From the NCBI RefSeq assembly GCF_000341245.1, contig NZ_ANAD01000071.1:17421-50381 (forward strand): 32,961 nt of DNA, given 5' to 3'. The notes under the pieces are model-generated. The model had not been told where the DNA came from and did no database searches. It saw only the letters and a list, made by a program, of their open reading frames with translations. Origin of the DNA: Nocardiopsis halophila DSM 44494 (lineage in GTDB: Bacteria; Actinomycetota; Actinomycetes; Streptosporangiales; Streptosporangiaceae). Each line of letters begins with the position of its first letter. Position 1 is the stretch's first letter. The translations under genes and the position numbers were made by a program. Positions 17,043 to 25,213 of this stretch are shown in pieces.

Positions 17043-19372
17043 AGGCCCCGAAGATGCGCTTCCTGCCCACCCTGCGCCTGGGATGGCTCTCGGCCCGCTC
17101 CTTCCTGCGCCACCCGCTGACCATCGCCGCGCTGTGCGCCCTGACGATCGTGCCGCTGCTGTACACCGGCATGTACCTGTGGGCGTTCTGGGACCCCTTC
17201 GGCAAGCTGAGCAACCTGCCGGTGGCGCTGGTCAACGAGGACGAGCCGGCGACCGCGGACGGCGAGACCGTCACCGCCGGGGACGACCTGACCGAGGAGC
17301 TGGTCGAGCGCGGCGACCTCGCCTGGCGGGTGACCGACGCCGACGACGCCGCCTCCGGGGTCGCCGACGGGCGCTACTACGCCTCGGTCACCATCCCCGA
17401 GGACTTCAGCGCCGACCTGGCCTCCCCCGCCGACACCGGGTCCGACCCCACGCGCGCGCGGCTGGAGGTCCACTACAACGACGCGACCAACTACATCGCC
17501 TCGGAACTGCTGTCGATGGGGCTCACCGAGATCGAGAAGGCGGTCGACGCCACCGCGATCTCCCGGTACCTGGACACGATGTTCGTCGGCTTCAACGAGA
17601 TCCACTCCCGCACCGAGGAGGCCGCCGACGGGGCCGGCGAGCTGGCCGGCGGCGCCTCGGAGGCCAAGGACGGCTCCGGCCGCCTCTACGACGGGCTGAC
17701 CGACGCCGAGGACGGGGCCGGGGACCTCGCCGACGGCGCCGCCTCCGCGGAGGAGGGGGCGGGCGACCTCGCCGACGGCGCGGCCACCGCCGAGGAGGGC
17801 GCCCAGGACCTGGCCCAGGGCGCCTCCACCGCCCACGACGGCGCCTCCGAACTGGAGTCCGGGCTGGGCGAGCTGCACTCGGGGGCGGCGGAGCTGGCCG
17901 AGGGCGCCGGCTCGGCCTCGGAGAGGGTCAACGCCAAGGCCGAGGAGGTCGATGCGCTCGCCGACGAGTGGATCCCGCTCGTCAAGGAGCACTCCCCCGA
18001 GATCGAGGAGGGCGCGGGGGACGTCGCCGACGCCGCCGACGCGCTCGCGGCCGCCCTGGACGAGTGGCCGGAGATCTGCCACAAGGACACCGCGCGGCTC
18101 AACGCCTTCGAGGAGGAGCTGGACGACCCGGCGCTGCACCCCGACATCCCGCCGGAGGTCCGGGAGACCCTCAAGGAGGCGATCGACCTCGCGCTGAAGG
18201 CGGACCGGTACGTGGAGGAGCACCGGGACCGCATCGACGCCGTCGCCTCGGACGCGCGCGACGTGCGGGACCTGGCCCGGGAGCTCCAGAACGAGGCCCC
18301 GCACCTGGCCGACGACGCCGAGGACGCCCGGAACCAGGTCGACGAGCTCGCCTCCGGGCTGGAGGAGCTGGCCTCCGGGGCACGCGGGCTGCGCGACGGA
18401 CTGGCCACCGCCGAGGACGGCGCGGGCGACCTGGACGACGGGCTGGGCGACCTGGAGGACGGGGCCGACGACCTCTCCGGCGGCCTGGGCGACCTGCGGG
18501 AGGGCGCCGACGAACTGGACGCGGGCCTGGGCGAACTCGCGGGCGGGGCGGGGACGCTGGACGAGGGCGTCACCGAGCTGCGCATCGGCGCCGGCGACCT
18601 GGACGACGGGCTGGGCGACCTGGAGGACGGCTCGGACGAGCTGGCCGGGGGCCTCCAGGACGGGGCGGAGCAGATCCCCACCTTCGACGAGGACTCCCGC
18701 CAGGCCCGCGACGCGATGATGAGCTCGCCCACCCGGCTGGACTCCACCACCTCCAACCCCGTCGCCGACTACGGGACCGGGTTCGCCCCGTTCTTCCTGG
18801 GGCTGTCGCTGTGGGTGGGCGCCATGGTGGTGTACATGGTGCTGCCGACCGCCTCGGGCCGGGCGCTGGCCTCCACCGCCCCCTCCTGGCGGGTGGCGGT
18901 GGCCGGGTGGCTGCCCGGACTGGCGCTGGGCGCGGCGCAGGCGGTGGTCATGGTCGGCGCCCTGCACCTGCTGCTGGGGCTGGACGCGGTGGACTGGCCG
19001 GGGCTGATCGGCTTCCTGGTGCTGGTCGCCGCCGCCTACACCTCGATCGTGCACTGGGTGGACGTCCAGTTCGGGGCGCCGGGCAAGGTGATCGTGCTGG
19101 TGCTGCTGATCGTGCAGATCGTCTCGGCCGGAGGCACCTACCCGCTGCAGACCAGCCCGGGGCTCCTGCAGGCGATCGCCCCGTACATGCCGATGTACTG
19201 GGCGGTGACCGCGAGCCGCCACCTGATCAGCGGCGGGGACCCGCAGACGGTGCTGCACGCGTGCCTGGTGCTGGGCGCCTCCACCCTCGGCGGGCTGCTG
19301 CTGGGGTGGGCGGCGGTGGCCGGCAAGCGGGTGTGGAGCATGTCCCGGCTGCACCCGGCGCTGGAGATCTGA
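17039..19372 (+). CDS. YhgE/Pip family membrane protein (cassette 2)
   Basis: This 777-residue protein is a paralogue of the Pip protein at 13324. Its N-terminal helix (LTIAALCALTIVPLLYTGMY) leads into LWAFWDPFGKLSNLPVALVN. The ectodomain is longer than copy 1 and carries two blocks of very regular 14-residue Asp/Gly/Glu repeats (residues about 224-279 and 465-534). The C-terminal part mirrors copy 1: EQIPTFDEDSRQARDAMMSS, then GTGFAPFFLGLSLWVGAMVV, four more helices, and VWSMSRLHPALEI. The shared end (WTMSALHPALKL in copy 1) shows the cassette arose by duplication. It is probably a cell-envelope exporter component with the preceding ATPase; the cargo is unknown. Confidence 0.88.
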   Translation: MKAPKMRFLPTLRLGWLSARSFLRHPLTIAALCALTIVPLLYTGMYLWAFWDPFGKLSNLPVALVNEDEPATADGETVTAGDDLTEELVERGDLAWRVTDADDAASGVADGRYYASVTIPEDFSADLASPADTGSDPTRARLEVHYNDATNYIASELLSMGLTEIEKAVDATAISRYLDTMFVGFNEIHSRTEEAADGAGELAGGASEAKDGSGRLYDGLTDAEDGAGDLADGAASAEEGAGDLADGAATAEEGAQDLAQGASTAHDGASELESGLGELHSGAAELAEGAGSASERVNAKAEEVDALADEWIPLVKEHSPEIEEGAGDVADAADALAAALDEWPEICHKDTARLNAFEEELDDPALHPDIPPEVRETLKEAIDLALKADRYVEEHRDRIDAVASDARDVRDLARELQNEAPHLADDAEDARNQVDELASGLEELASGARGLRDGLATAEDGAGDLDDGLGDLEDGADDLSGGLGDLREGADELDAGLGELAGGAGTLDEGVTELRIGAGDLDDGLGDLEDGSDELAGGLQDGAEQIPTFDEDSRQARDAMMSSPTRLDSTTSNPVADYGTGFAPFFLGLSLWVGAMVVYMVLPTASGRALASTAPSWRVAVAGWLPGLALGAAQAVVMVGALHLLLGLDAVDWPGLIGFLVLVAAAYTSIVHWVDVQFGAPGKVIVLVLLIVQIVSAGGTYPLQTSPGLLQAIAPYMPMYWAVTASRHLISGGDPQTVLHACLVLGASTLGGLLLGWAAVAGKRVWSMSRLHPALEI
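17708..17875 (+). repeat. Four 42-base coding repeats in Pip copy 2
   Basis: Four successive 14-residue units, EDGAGDLADGAASA, EEGAGDLADGAATA, EEGAQDLAQGASTA and HDGASELESGLGEL. The first two are almost identical also as DNA. They form part of the extracellular coiled-coil stalk. Confidence 0.75.
18431..18640 (+). repeat. Five 42-base coding repeats in Pip copy 2
   Basis: Five 14-residue units: LDDGLGDLEDGADD, LSGGLGDLREGADE, LDAGLGELAGGAGT, LDEGVTELRIGAGD, LDDGLGDLEDGSDE. Units 1 and 5 are nearly identical, as expected from internal duplication. Confidence 0.75.
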
Positions 19373-19743
19373 ACGGTGAGGGGCCGGGTCCCACCACGGA
19401 CTCCGGCCCCCGCCGTACGGGCCCGAACGCGCCCGGCCGGGCCCCGTGCGGCCTGACGGCGCGGCCCCGTATTCCCCGCCGCCGGCTGCTCCCGACGCTA
19501 TCGGCGCCGCCGGCCGGGCCGCATCGCCCCGGGAGCGTATCCCCGTCTACGACGAAAGGCGGTCCCCTGCTCGTCCAGGAGGAGGGCGGAGCGCCCGAGG
19601 CGTCATGGGGCACCTGTCATGGGCCCCGGACGCGTGGCCCGGCGCGCACGCAGCGTCAGAGTGCGGCAGGGCACCTACCCGCGGCCCACCGGGTGTTCTA
19701 GCCTGTGCAGCGGTATCGCCTGACCCTGTGGAGCAGATCCGCC
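19373..19743. other. 371-base intergenic region
   Basis: After the terminator-like hairpin at 19380-19410 I see no supported gene. The last 60 bases should hold the promoter of the small membrane protein that follows. Confidence 0.4.
19380..19410 (+). terminator. Hairpin after the second ABC-Pip cassette
   Basis: Arms GGGGCCGG (19380-19387) and CCGGCCCC (19403-19410) with a 15-base loop, beginning eight bases after the Pip stop. Confidence 0.45.
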
Positions 19744-20142
19744 GTGGCCGACTTCTATCCTCTCCTGCCGATCGCCGCCGGCGTCGGGGTGCTCTACGCC
19801 TACTTCCGCCACGCCCTGTGGACCGGGCTGCTGCTGCGCAACGGCCTGCGGGCCGAAGGCGAGATCGTCGGATACGCCGAGTCCAACACCACCGCCCGGA
19901 TGATCGTCCGGTTCACCACGCACCTGGGCGAGGAGGTCCACGCCCAGCACGAGAGCACGGGGTGGACCGCCTCCAAGCACGGCGACGCGGTGACGGTCAC
20001 TTACCACCCCAACCGCCCCGAGGTCGCGCGCATCGTCGACGCACCGTGGCTGAGCAACTGGGTGCACATCATGTTCGCCCTGGTCGGCATGGTCCTGGTC
20101 GGGGTCGGCTGCTTCCTGGGCTACCTGCACTGGATCGCCTGA
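19744..20142 (+). CDS. DUF3592-type small membrane protein
   Basis: This 132-residue protein has one membrane helix at each end (PLLPIAAGVGVLYAYF near residue 5-20 and IMFALVGMVLVGVGCFLGYL near 108-128). Between them is a small beta-rich domain: LRAEGEIVGYAESNTTARMI, VRFTTHLGEEVHAQ, GDAVTVTYHPNRPEVARI. The G-x-I...V-x-F-T...G-D-x-V-x-V-x-Y-x-P-x-x-P pattern is that of DUF3592 proteins, whose function is unknown. GTG 19744 is chosen because the first helix then starts near residue 4; an in-frame GTG at 19705 would add 13 residues. It ends 19 bases before the convergent cyp125 stop, with no hairpin between. Confidence 0.7.
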   Translation: MADFYPLLPIAAGVGVLYAYFRHALWTGLLLRNGLRAEGEIVGYAESNTTARMIVRFTTHLGEEVHAQHESTGWTASKHGDAVTVTYHPNRPEVARIVDAPWLSNWVHIMFALVGMVLVGVGCFLGYLHWIA

Positions 20143-20161
20143 GCCCGGCCGCGGCGCCCGC

Positions 20162-21397
20162 TCAGCGGTAGCGCACCGGAAGCCGCTTGACACCGTTGAT
20201 CCAGGCCGAGCGGAACCGCTCGGGCGGGCCCTCGGCGCGCAGGCCGGGCATCCGGTCGGCGATCGCGTTGAAGATCAGGTCGATCTCCATCCGCGCCAGG
20301 TTGGCGCCCAGGCAGTAGTGCGCCCCGGTGCCGCCGAACCCCAGGTGGGGGTTGGGGTCGCGGCCGATGTCGAAGGAGAACGGGTCGGTGAAGACCTCCT
20401 CGTCGAAGTTGGCCGAGCTGTAGTAGAGCCCCACCCGGCTCCCCCGCGCGATCGGCGTCCCGCCGATCGCGGTGTCGGCGGTGGCGGTGCGCTGGAAGGC
20501 GATCACCGGGGTGGCCCAGCGCACGATCTCGTCGGCGGCGGTGGCCGGGCGCTCGGTGCAGAACCGCTCCCACTGCCCGGGGTGGTCCAGGAAGGCGAGC
20601 ATGCCGTGGGTGATGGCGTTGCGGGTGGTCTCGTTGCCGGCGACGGCGAGCAGGATGACGAAGAACCCGAACTCGTCGTCGTCGAGCCCGCGCCCGTCCA
20701 CGTCGGCCTGGACCAGCGCCGAGACGATGTCGCCGCGCGGCTCCTCGCGCCGCTCGGCGGCCATCGCCATGGCGTAGGCCAGGATCTCGGCCGAGGCCAC
20801 CGCCGGGTCGAGGGCGTACTCGGGCTCGTCGTAGCCGAGCATCCCGTTGGACCAGGCGAACAGCCGCCCCCGGTCCTGCTGGGGCACGCCGAGCAGGTCG
20901 GCGATGGCCTGCAGGGGCAGCTCCATGGCGACGTCGGCGACGAAGTCGCCGACGCCCTTGCCGGCCGCGCGGGCGACGATGCGGTCGGCGCGCTCCTTGA
21001 GGGCGTCGGCCATCCGCCCGATCGCGCGCGGGGTGAACCCGCGCTGCACGATCTTGCGGAGCTTGGTGTGCTCGGGCGGGTCGGTGTTGATGAGCAGGTG
21101 GCGCCGCTGGACGTCCATCGCGTCGGGGTCGATGCCCTCGAAGTAGCGGACGATGGCGGTGTTGGCGTTGGTGGAGAAGAGCCGGGAGTCCACCGAGGCG
21201 GTGCGCACGTCCTCGTGGCGGCTGAGGATCCACAGGCCGCCGTCGTCGAAGCCGTGCCCGGGGGGCTGGGGGTTCCAGTACACCGGCCGGGTGCGGCGCA
21301 GCCCGGCGAACTCCTCGTGCGGCACGCGGGCGGCGATCAGGTCGGGGTCGGTGAAGTCGAACCCGTCGGGGACGGGGCGCGGGGGCGGTGCGGTCAT
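20162..21397 (-). CDS. cyp125: Cytochrome P450 CYP125 family (steroid C26-monooxygenase)
   Basis: The 411-residue P450 has the I-helix oxygen-activation motif AGNETTRNAITHGMLAF (from residue 253), the ExxR pair E290/R293 and the heme loop HLGFGGTGAHYCLGANLARM with the thiolate ligand at Cys362. The sequence around the heme and the C-terminus (IDLIFNAIADRMPGL, ERFRSAWINGVKRLPV) is very close to the CYP125 family as I recall it from Mycobacterium. CYP125 hydroxylates and further oxidises the terminal methyl of the cholesterol or cholestenone side chain to a C26 (C27) carboxylate. It needs ferredoxin and a reductase, which are not in the window. It is the last gene of the leftward operon; its ATG overlaps the fadD19 stop as ATGA. 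A CYP142- or CYP124-like role cannot be fully excluded. Confidence 0.88.
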   Translation of the reverse strand: MTAPPPRPVPDGFDFTDPDLIAARVPHEEFAGLRRTRPVYWNPQPPGHGFDDGGLWILSRHEDVRTASVDSRLFSTNANTAIVRYFEGIDPDAMDVQRRHLLINTDPPEHTKLRKIVQRGFTPRAIGRMADALKERADRIVARAAGKGVGDFVADVAMELPLQAIADLLGVPQQDRGRLFAWSNGMLGYDEPEYALDPAVASAEILAYAMAMAAERREEPRGDIVSALVQADVDGRGLDDDEFGFFVILLAVAGNETTRNAITHGMLAFLDHPGQWERFCTERPATAADEIVRWATPVIAFQRTATADTAIGGTPIARGSRVGLYYSSANFDEEVFTDPFSFDIGRDPNPHLGFGGTGAHYCLGANLARMEIDLIFNAIADRMPGLRAEGPPERFRSAWINGVKRLPVRYR

Positions 21398-22992
21398 GGC
21401 GGTGCGTCCTCTCGCGACTGGTGCGGGGCGGGACCGCGGCCTTCGGCGGCCGTCGCGCGCGCCCAGCGGTAGTCGGCCTTGCCGCTCGGCGAGCGCTGCA
21501 CCCGCGGGACGACCCGGTACAGGCGGGGCGCCTTGTAGCCGGCCAGGCGGGCGCGGACGTGGGCGTCCAGGAGCTCGGGGGCGGGGGCGTGTCCCCCCTC
21601 GGGGGCCGAGACCACGGCGGCCACGCGCTCGCCGAAGCGCGCGTCGGGCAGGCCGACGACGACCGCGTCGCCGACGCCGGGGGCGCCCTTGAGGACGGCC
21701 TCGACCTCTTCGGGGTAGACCTTCTCCCCGCCGGTGTTGATGCAGACCGACCCGCGGCCGCGGAGCACCACGGTGCCGTCGGCCTCCACGGTGGCCATGT
21801 CGCCGGTGAGGGTGTGGCGGACGCCGTCGACCTCGACGAACACGGCGGCGGTCTTGTCGGGGTCGTTGAAGTAGCCCAGCGGGACGCGGCCCGAGCGCGC
21901 CACCGTGCCCACCTCGCCCGACCCCGGTTCCACGGGGCGCAGGCCGGCGTCGAGGACGGTGATGCGCTCGTCCTCGAACCGGTAGCGCAGCCCGGTCTCG
22001 GGGGTGGAGCCGGGCACGCCCCAGGCGACCAGGCCGGTCTCGGTGGAGCCGTAGTTGTCCATGATCATGCGGTCGGGCAGGGCCTTGTGCAGCCGCGCCC
22101 GCACCGATCCGGAGAGGATCGCTCCGGTGGAGCTGACGACGAGCAGCGAGGAGAGGTCGCGGCCCCCGCGCTCGACCTCCTCGGCCAGGGGTGCGGCCAT
22201 GGCGTCGCCGACGATGCTGATCGTCATCACCCGCTCCCGCTCGACCGCGCGCAGCACCTCGGCGGCGTCGAAGGAGGGGACCAGGACCAGGGTGCCCCCG
22301 GCCCAGAAGGTGATGAAGGAGGCCAGCTGCGCGGCGCCGTGCATCAGGGGCGCGGCCGGCATCATCACCACGCCCTCGGTGGCCGCCGCCCGGTCCGCCA
22401 CGTCCCCGGGGGCCGCCGCGGGCTCTCCTCCGGGGTTCCCGCCGCCGTGCCCGGCGAAGAACAGGTCCTCCTGGCGCCACATGACGCCCTTGGGCATGCC
22501 GGTGGTGCCGCCGGTGTAGATGATGTAGAGGTCGTCGCCCGAGCGGGCGGGGAACGGGGGCCCGTCCGGAGCGGCGTCCAGGAGCGCCTCGTAGCCGTCG
22601 GGCGCCCGCACGGTGCAGCGCAGCGACGGGGCGGCCGGGGCGGCCTCGGCCGCCCGGGCGTCGAAGGCGGCGTCGTGCACCAGGGCGGCGGGGTCGGCGT
22701 CGGCCAGCAGCGAGCGCAGCTCGCCGGCGACGTAGCGGTAGTTGACGTTGACCGGCACGGCCCGGATCTTCAGGGCCGCCAGCAGCGCCTCGATGTAGTG
22801 CGGGCCGTTGTAGAGGTACTGGGCGACCCGGTCGCCGGGGCGCACCCCGTTCGCGGCCAGGTGGCGGGCCAGCCGCCCCGCGCGCGCGTCCAGCTCGGCG
22901 TAGCTGCGGCGCTCGTCCCCGCAGACCAGCGCGGTGCGGTCGGGGACCCGGGCGGCGACGGCCTCGAACAGGTCGGCGAGGTTGAACTCCAT
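21394..22992 (-). CDS. fadD19: Acyl-CoA synthetase, FadD19-like (steroid C26/C24-oyl-CoA ligase)
   Basis: The 532-residue AMP-binding enzyme starts MEFNLADLFEAVAARVPDRT and has the ATP motif DLYIIYTGGTTGMPKGVMWR. Later motifs are MIMDNYGSTETGLVAWGVPG (A5) and TLTGDMATVEADGTVVLRGR (A7). A8/A10 are GRGSVCINTGGEKVYPEEVE and VQRSPSGKADYRWARA. The MWRQED and GEKVYPEEVEAVLKG segments are characteristic of FadD19-type actinobacterial synthetases. FadD19 activates the C26 carboxylate produced by CYP125 (or C24-branched analogues) as the CoA ester, the entry to side-chain beta-oxidation. An insertion of about 20 Gly/Ala/Pro-rich residues follows the P-loop (GHGGGNPGGEPAAAPGD). The start overlaps the ltp3 stop by one base (TGATG) and the end overlaps cyp125. 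FadD17 is the main alternative assignment. Confidence 0.85.
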   Translation of the reverse strand: MEFNLADLFEAVAARVPDRTALVCGDERRSYAELDARAGRLARHLAANGVRPGDRVAQYLYNGPHYIEALLAALKIRAVPVNVNYRYVAGELRSLLADADPAALVHDAAFDARAAEAAPAAPSLRCTVRAPDGYEALLDAAPDGPPFPARSGDDLYIIYTGGTTGMPKGVMWRQEDLFFAGHGGGNPGGEPAAAPGDVADRAAATEGVVMMPAAPLMHGAAQLASFITFWAGGTLVLVPSFDAAEVLRAVERERVMTISIVGDAMAAPLAEEVERGGRDLSSLLVVSSTGAILSGSVRARLHKALPDRMIMDNYGSTETGLVAWGVPGSTPETGLRYRFEDERITVLDAGLRPVEPGSGEVGTVARSGRVPLGYFNDPDKTAAVFVEVDGVRHTLTGDMATVEADGTVVLRGRGSVCINTGGEKVYPEEVEAVLKGAPGVGDAVVVGLPDARFGERVAAVVSAPEGGHAPAPELLDAHVRARLAGYKAPRLYRVVPRVQRSPSGKADYRWARATAAEGRGPAPHQSREDAPP

Positions 22993-24149
22993 CAGGGGCC
23001 CTCCGATCCGACGATCCACATGGCGAAGAACTGCGCGCCGGCCCCGTAGGCGTGGCCGAGGGCGGTGCGGGCGCCCTCCACCTGGTGGCCCTCGGCGCGG
23101 CCGCGCACCTGCTGGGCGGCCTCGGCGAAGCGGATCAGCCCGGAGGCGCCGATGGGGTTGGTGGACAGCACCCCGCCGGAGCGGTTCCAGGGGGTGTCGC
23201 CGTCCGGGGCGGTGGCGCCCTCCTCGGTCAGCCGCCAGCCCCGGCCCGGCTCGGCGAAGCCCAGGTTCTCCAGCCACATCGGCTCGTACCAGCTGAAGGG
23301 GACGTAGACCTCGGCGGTGTCGATGTCGCGGCGCGGGTCGGCCACCCCGGCCTGGGCGTAGACGTCGGCGGCGCAGTCGCGCCCGGCCCGGGGGTCCACC
23401 GCGTCGCGCCCGGCGAAGGCGATGGGCTCGCTGCGCACCGCCGCCCCGCGGATCCAGGCGGGCGGCCCGGGGGCGGCGCGGGCGGCGCCGGCGTCGCCGA
23501 TGACCATGGCGCAGGCCCCGTCGGAGGAGGGGCAGGTCTCCAGGTAGCGCAGCGGCTCCCAGAGCATCGGGCTGGCGGCGACCGCCTCGGGGGTGATGCC
23601 GGGCATGCGCAGGTGGGCGTAGGGGTTGCCCAGGGCGTTGCGGCGGTCCTTGGCGGCGACGGCCCAGCCCACGTGCCCGGGGGCGCCGGAGCGCTCGATG
23701 TAGGCGCGGATAAAGGGGGCGAAGTAGCCGCCGGCGCCCACCACCAGCGAGGCGGAGAAGGGCTGGCCGACGGTGAGCGCCCAGGTGGCGTTGGACTCCG
23801 ACTGCTTCTCCCAGGCCAGGGCGAGCACCCGGCGGAAGGCGCCGGAGCGCACGTGGCTCGCGGCGACGATGGCGGTGGACCCGCCCACCGACCCGGCGGT
23901 GTGCACGCGCAGCAGCGGCTTGCCGCGGGCGCCCAGGGCGTCGGCGAGGAACAGGTCGGGCATGGCCACGCCCTCGAACAGGTCGGGGGCCTTGCCCAGC
24001 ACCACCGCGTCGATGTCGGCGAAGCCGAGCCCGGCGTCCTCCAGGGCGCGCAGGGCCGCCTCGCGCACCAGTCCGGGCATGGACACGTCGGTGCGCCTGC
24101 TGCGGTGGTGCGTCTGCCCGACGCCGACCACCGCGGCCGCTCGGCTCAT
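22992..24149 (-). CDS. ltp3: Thiolase-fold lipid-transfer protein, Ltp3-like (steroid side chain)
   Basis: The 385-residue thiolase-superfamily protein resembles SCP-x-type Ltp3 of mycobacterial steroid catabolism. Visible parts are VVGVGQTHHRSRRTDVSMPG at the N-terminus, LGKAPDLFEGVAMPDLFLAD, and RVHTAGSVGGSTAIVAASHV at the nucleophile-elbow position. The C-terminal half has VLSTNPIGASGLIRFAEAAQ and LGHAYGAGAQFFAMW. The position of the acyl-accepting cysteine of true thiolases is occupied by Thr84 in the TAGS tetrapeptide. A classical thiolase cycle is therefore unlikely, and an aldolase-like role as shown for Ltp2 is an inference. It overlaps ltp4 by ATGA and fadD19 by one base, so it is tightly co-translated with both. 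I expect it to pair with Ltp4 and the DUF35 protein. Confidence 0.83.
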   Translation of the reverse strand: MSRAAAVVGVGQTHHRSRRTDVSMPGLVREAALRALEDAGLGFADIDAVVLGKAPDLFEGVAMPDLFLADALGARGKPLLRVHTAGSVGGSTAIVAASHVRSGAFRRVLALAWEKQSESNATWALTVGQPFSASLVVGAGGYFAPFIRAYIERSGAPGHVGWAVAAKDRRNALGNPYAHLRMPGITPEAVAASPMLWEPLRYLETCPSSDGACAMVIGDAGAARAAPGPPAWIRGAAVRSEPIAFAGRDAVDPRAGRDCAADVYAQAGVADPRRDIDTAEVYVPFSWYEPMWLENLGFAEPGRGWRLTEEGATAPDGDTPWNRSGGVLSTNPIGASGLIRFAEAAQQVRGRAEGHQVEGARTALGHAYGAGAQFFAMWIVGSEGP

Positions 24150-25213
24150 CGCGGGCCTCCTTCCTCCGGGTCGGGACCGGCCTCCAGGACCGCCACGAGG
24201 TTGTGCTGCAGGCAGGGGCCCTGGGCGGCGTGGGCGACGGCCCGGTCGGCGCCGCCGGCGGCGACGCGGCGCGCGGCCTCACCGATGCGGATCAGGCCGG
24301 TGGCCATGACGGGGTCGGCCGCCATGGGGCCGCCGGAGGGGTTGACGCCGGTCCCCTCCCCCAGCCCGAGCGCGGCGCGCAGCAGGACCTCCTCGTGCGG
24401 GTGGCGGGCGTGCAGTTCGGCGACGTGCACGGGGCCCTCGTCGACCCCGGCGGCGGCCGCGGCCTGCTCGGCGGAGGCGCAGCGGGACAGGTCGCGGGCG
24501 GCGGGGCTGTGCACGTCGATGCGGTGCTCCAGGCCCCGGATCCAGACGGGGCGGACGCCGCGCGCGCGGGCGATCCGGGTGGCGGCGGGGCCGGTGGCCA
24601 GCAGCACCGCCGCGGCGCCGTCGGCGGGCAGGGCGGTGTGCCCGGGGCGCAGGGGCAGGGGCGGCACCCGGCCGCCGGTCTCCGGCGGGCCCGCCCGTTC
24701 GGCGATGCGGGCCAGCTCCGCCTCGCCGGCCCGGCCGGCGTCGATGACGGCGCGCGCCTGCAGGGCGGCCAGGTCCTCGGCGTCCAGGCCCAGCGGCGCC
24801 AGGTAGTAGGGGTCCAGGGTCCGGGCGAGGATGTCGGGCAGCGATCCCTGCGTCGCCTTGCCGAAGCCGTAGGCCAGGGCGATCCCGCCTCCCCCTCCGT
24901 CGTCGTCCCCGTGGCGCAGGCGTAGCCAGGCCTCGTACAGCGCCCAGGCGGCGTCCATCTCGACGTGGCTCTCGCTGATCGGGGGCCAGGCGCCGAGCGC
25001 GTCGAGCGCGCCGACGAAGGAGAAGGGGGCGCCGGCGAGGTAGTCCAGGCTGCCCGAGACGGTGAAGCCGACCTCGGAGCGGTCGGTCCCGGCCTGCTCC
25101 AGCACGGCGGTCACCACCCGGTGGACCAGGGCGGGCTCGGGCGCGCCGGTCCCGCCGGGGTGCACGTCGCGGGCGTAGGCGACGACGGCGACGTCCGGGG
25201 CGGGGGCGCTCAT
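24146..25213 (-). CDS. ltp4: Thiolase-fold lipid-transfer protein, Ltp4-like
   Basis: The 355-residue protein is a divergent thiolase-superfamily member (MSAPAPDVAVVAYARDVHPG, EVGFTVSGSLDYLAGAPFSF, ISESHVEMDAAWALYEAWLR). The nucleophile position lies in VEMDAAWAL and has no cysteine. A large central part (DILARTLDPYYLAPLGLDAE) and the C-terminal GVNPSGGPMAADPVMATGLI are retained, with HAAQGPCLQHNLVAVLEAG at the end. In M. tuberculosis the gene order DUF35 (Rv3521) - ltp4 (Rv3522) - ltp3 (Rv3523) is the same, and this synteny is my main ground for the name. It likely forms a heteromer with Ltp3 and the DUF35 protein. Both ends overlap neighbouring genes by 4 bases. Confidence 0.8.
   Translation of the reverse strand: MSAPAPDVAVVAYARDVHPGGTGAPEPALVHRVVTAVLEQAGTDRSEVGFTVSGSLDYLAGAPFSFVGALDALGAWPPISESHVEMDAAWALYEAWLRLRHGDDDGGGGGIALAYGFGKATQGSLPDILARTLDPYYLAPLGLDAEDLAALQARAVIDAGRAGEAELARIAERAGPPETGGRVPPLPLRPGHTALPADGAAAVLLATGPAATRIARARGVRPVWIRGLEHRIDVHSPAARDLSRCASAEQAAAAAGVDEGPVHVAELHARHPHEEVLLRAALGLGEGTGVNPSGGPMAADPVMATGLIRIGEAARRVAAGGADRAVAHAAQGPCLQHNLVAVLEAGPDPEEGGPR

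Noticed and set aside
16355-19354. About 1000-codon minus-strand ORF opposite the second cassette
   Set aside because: Same shadow effect; composition VVGVGG/AGAQ type and no family signatures.
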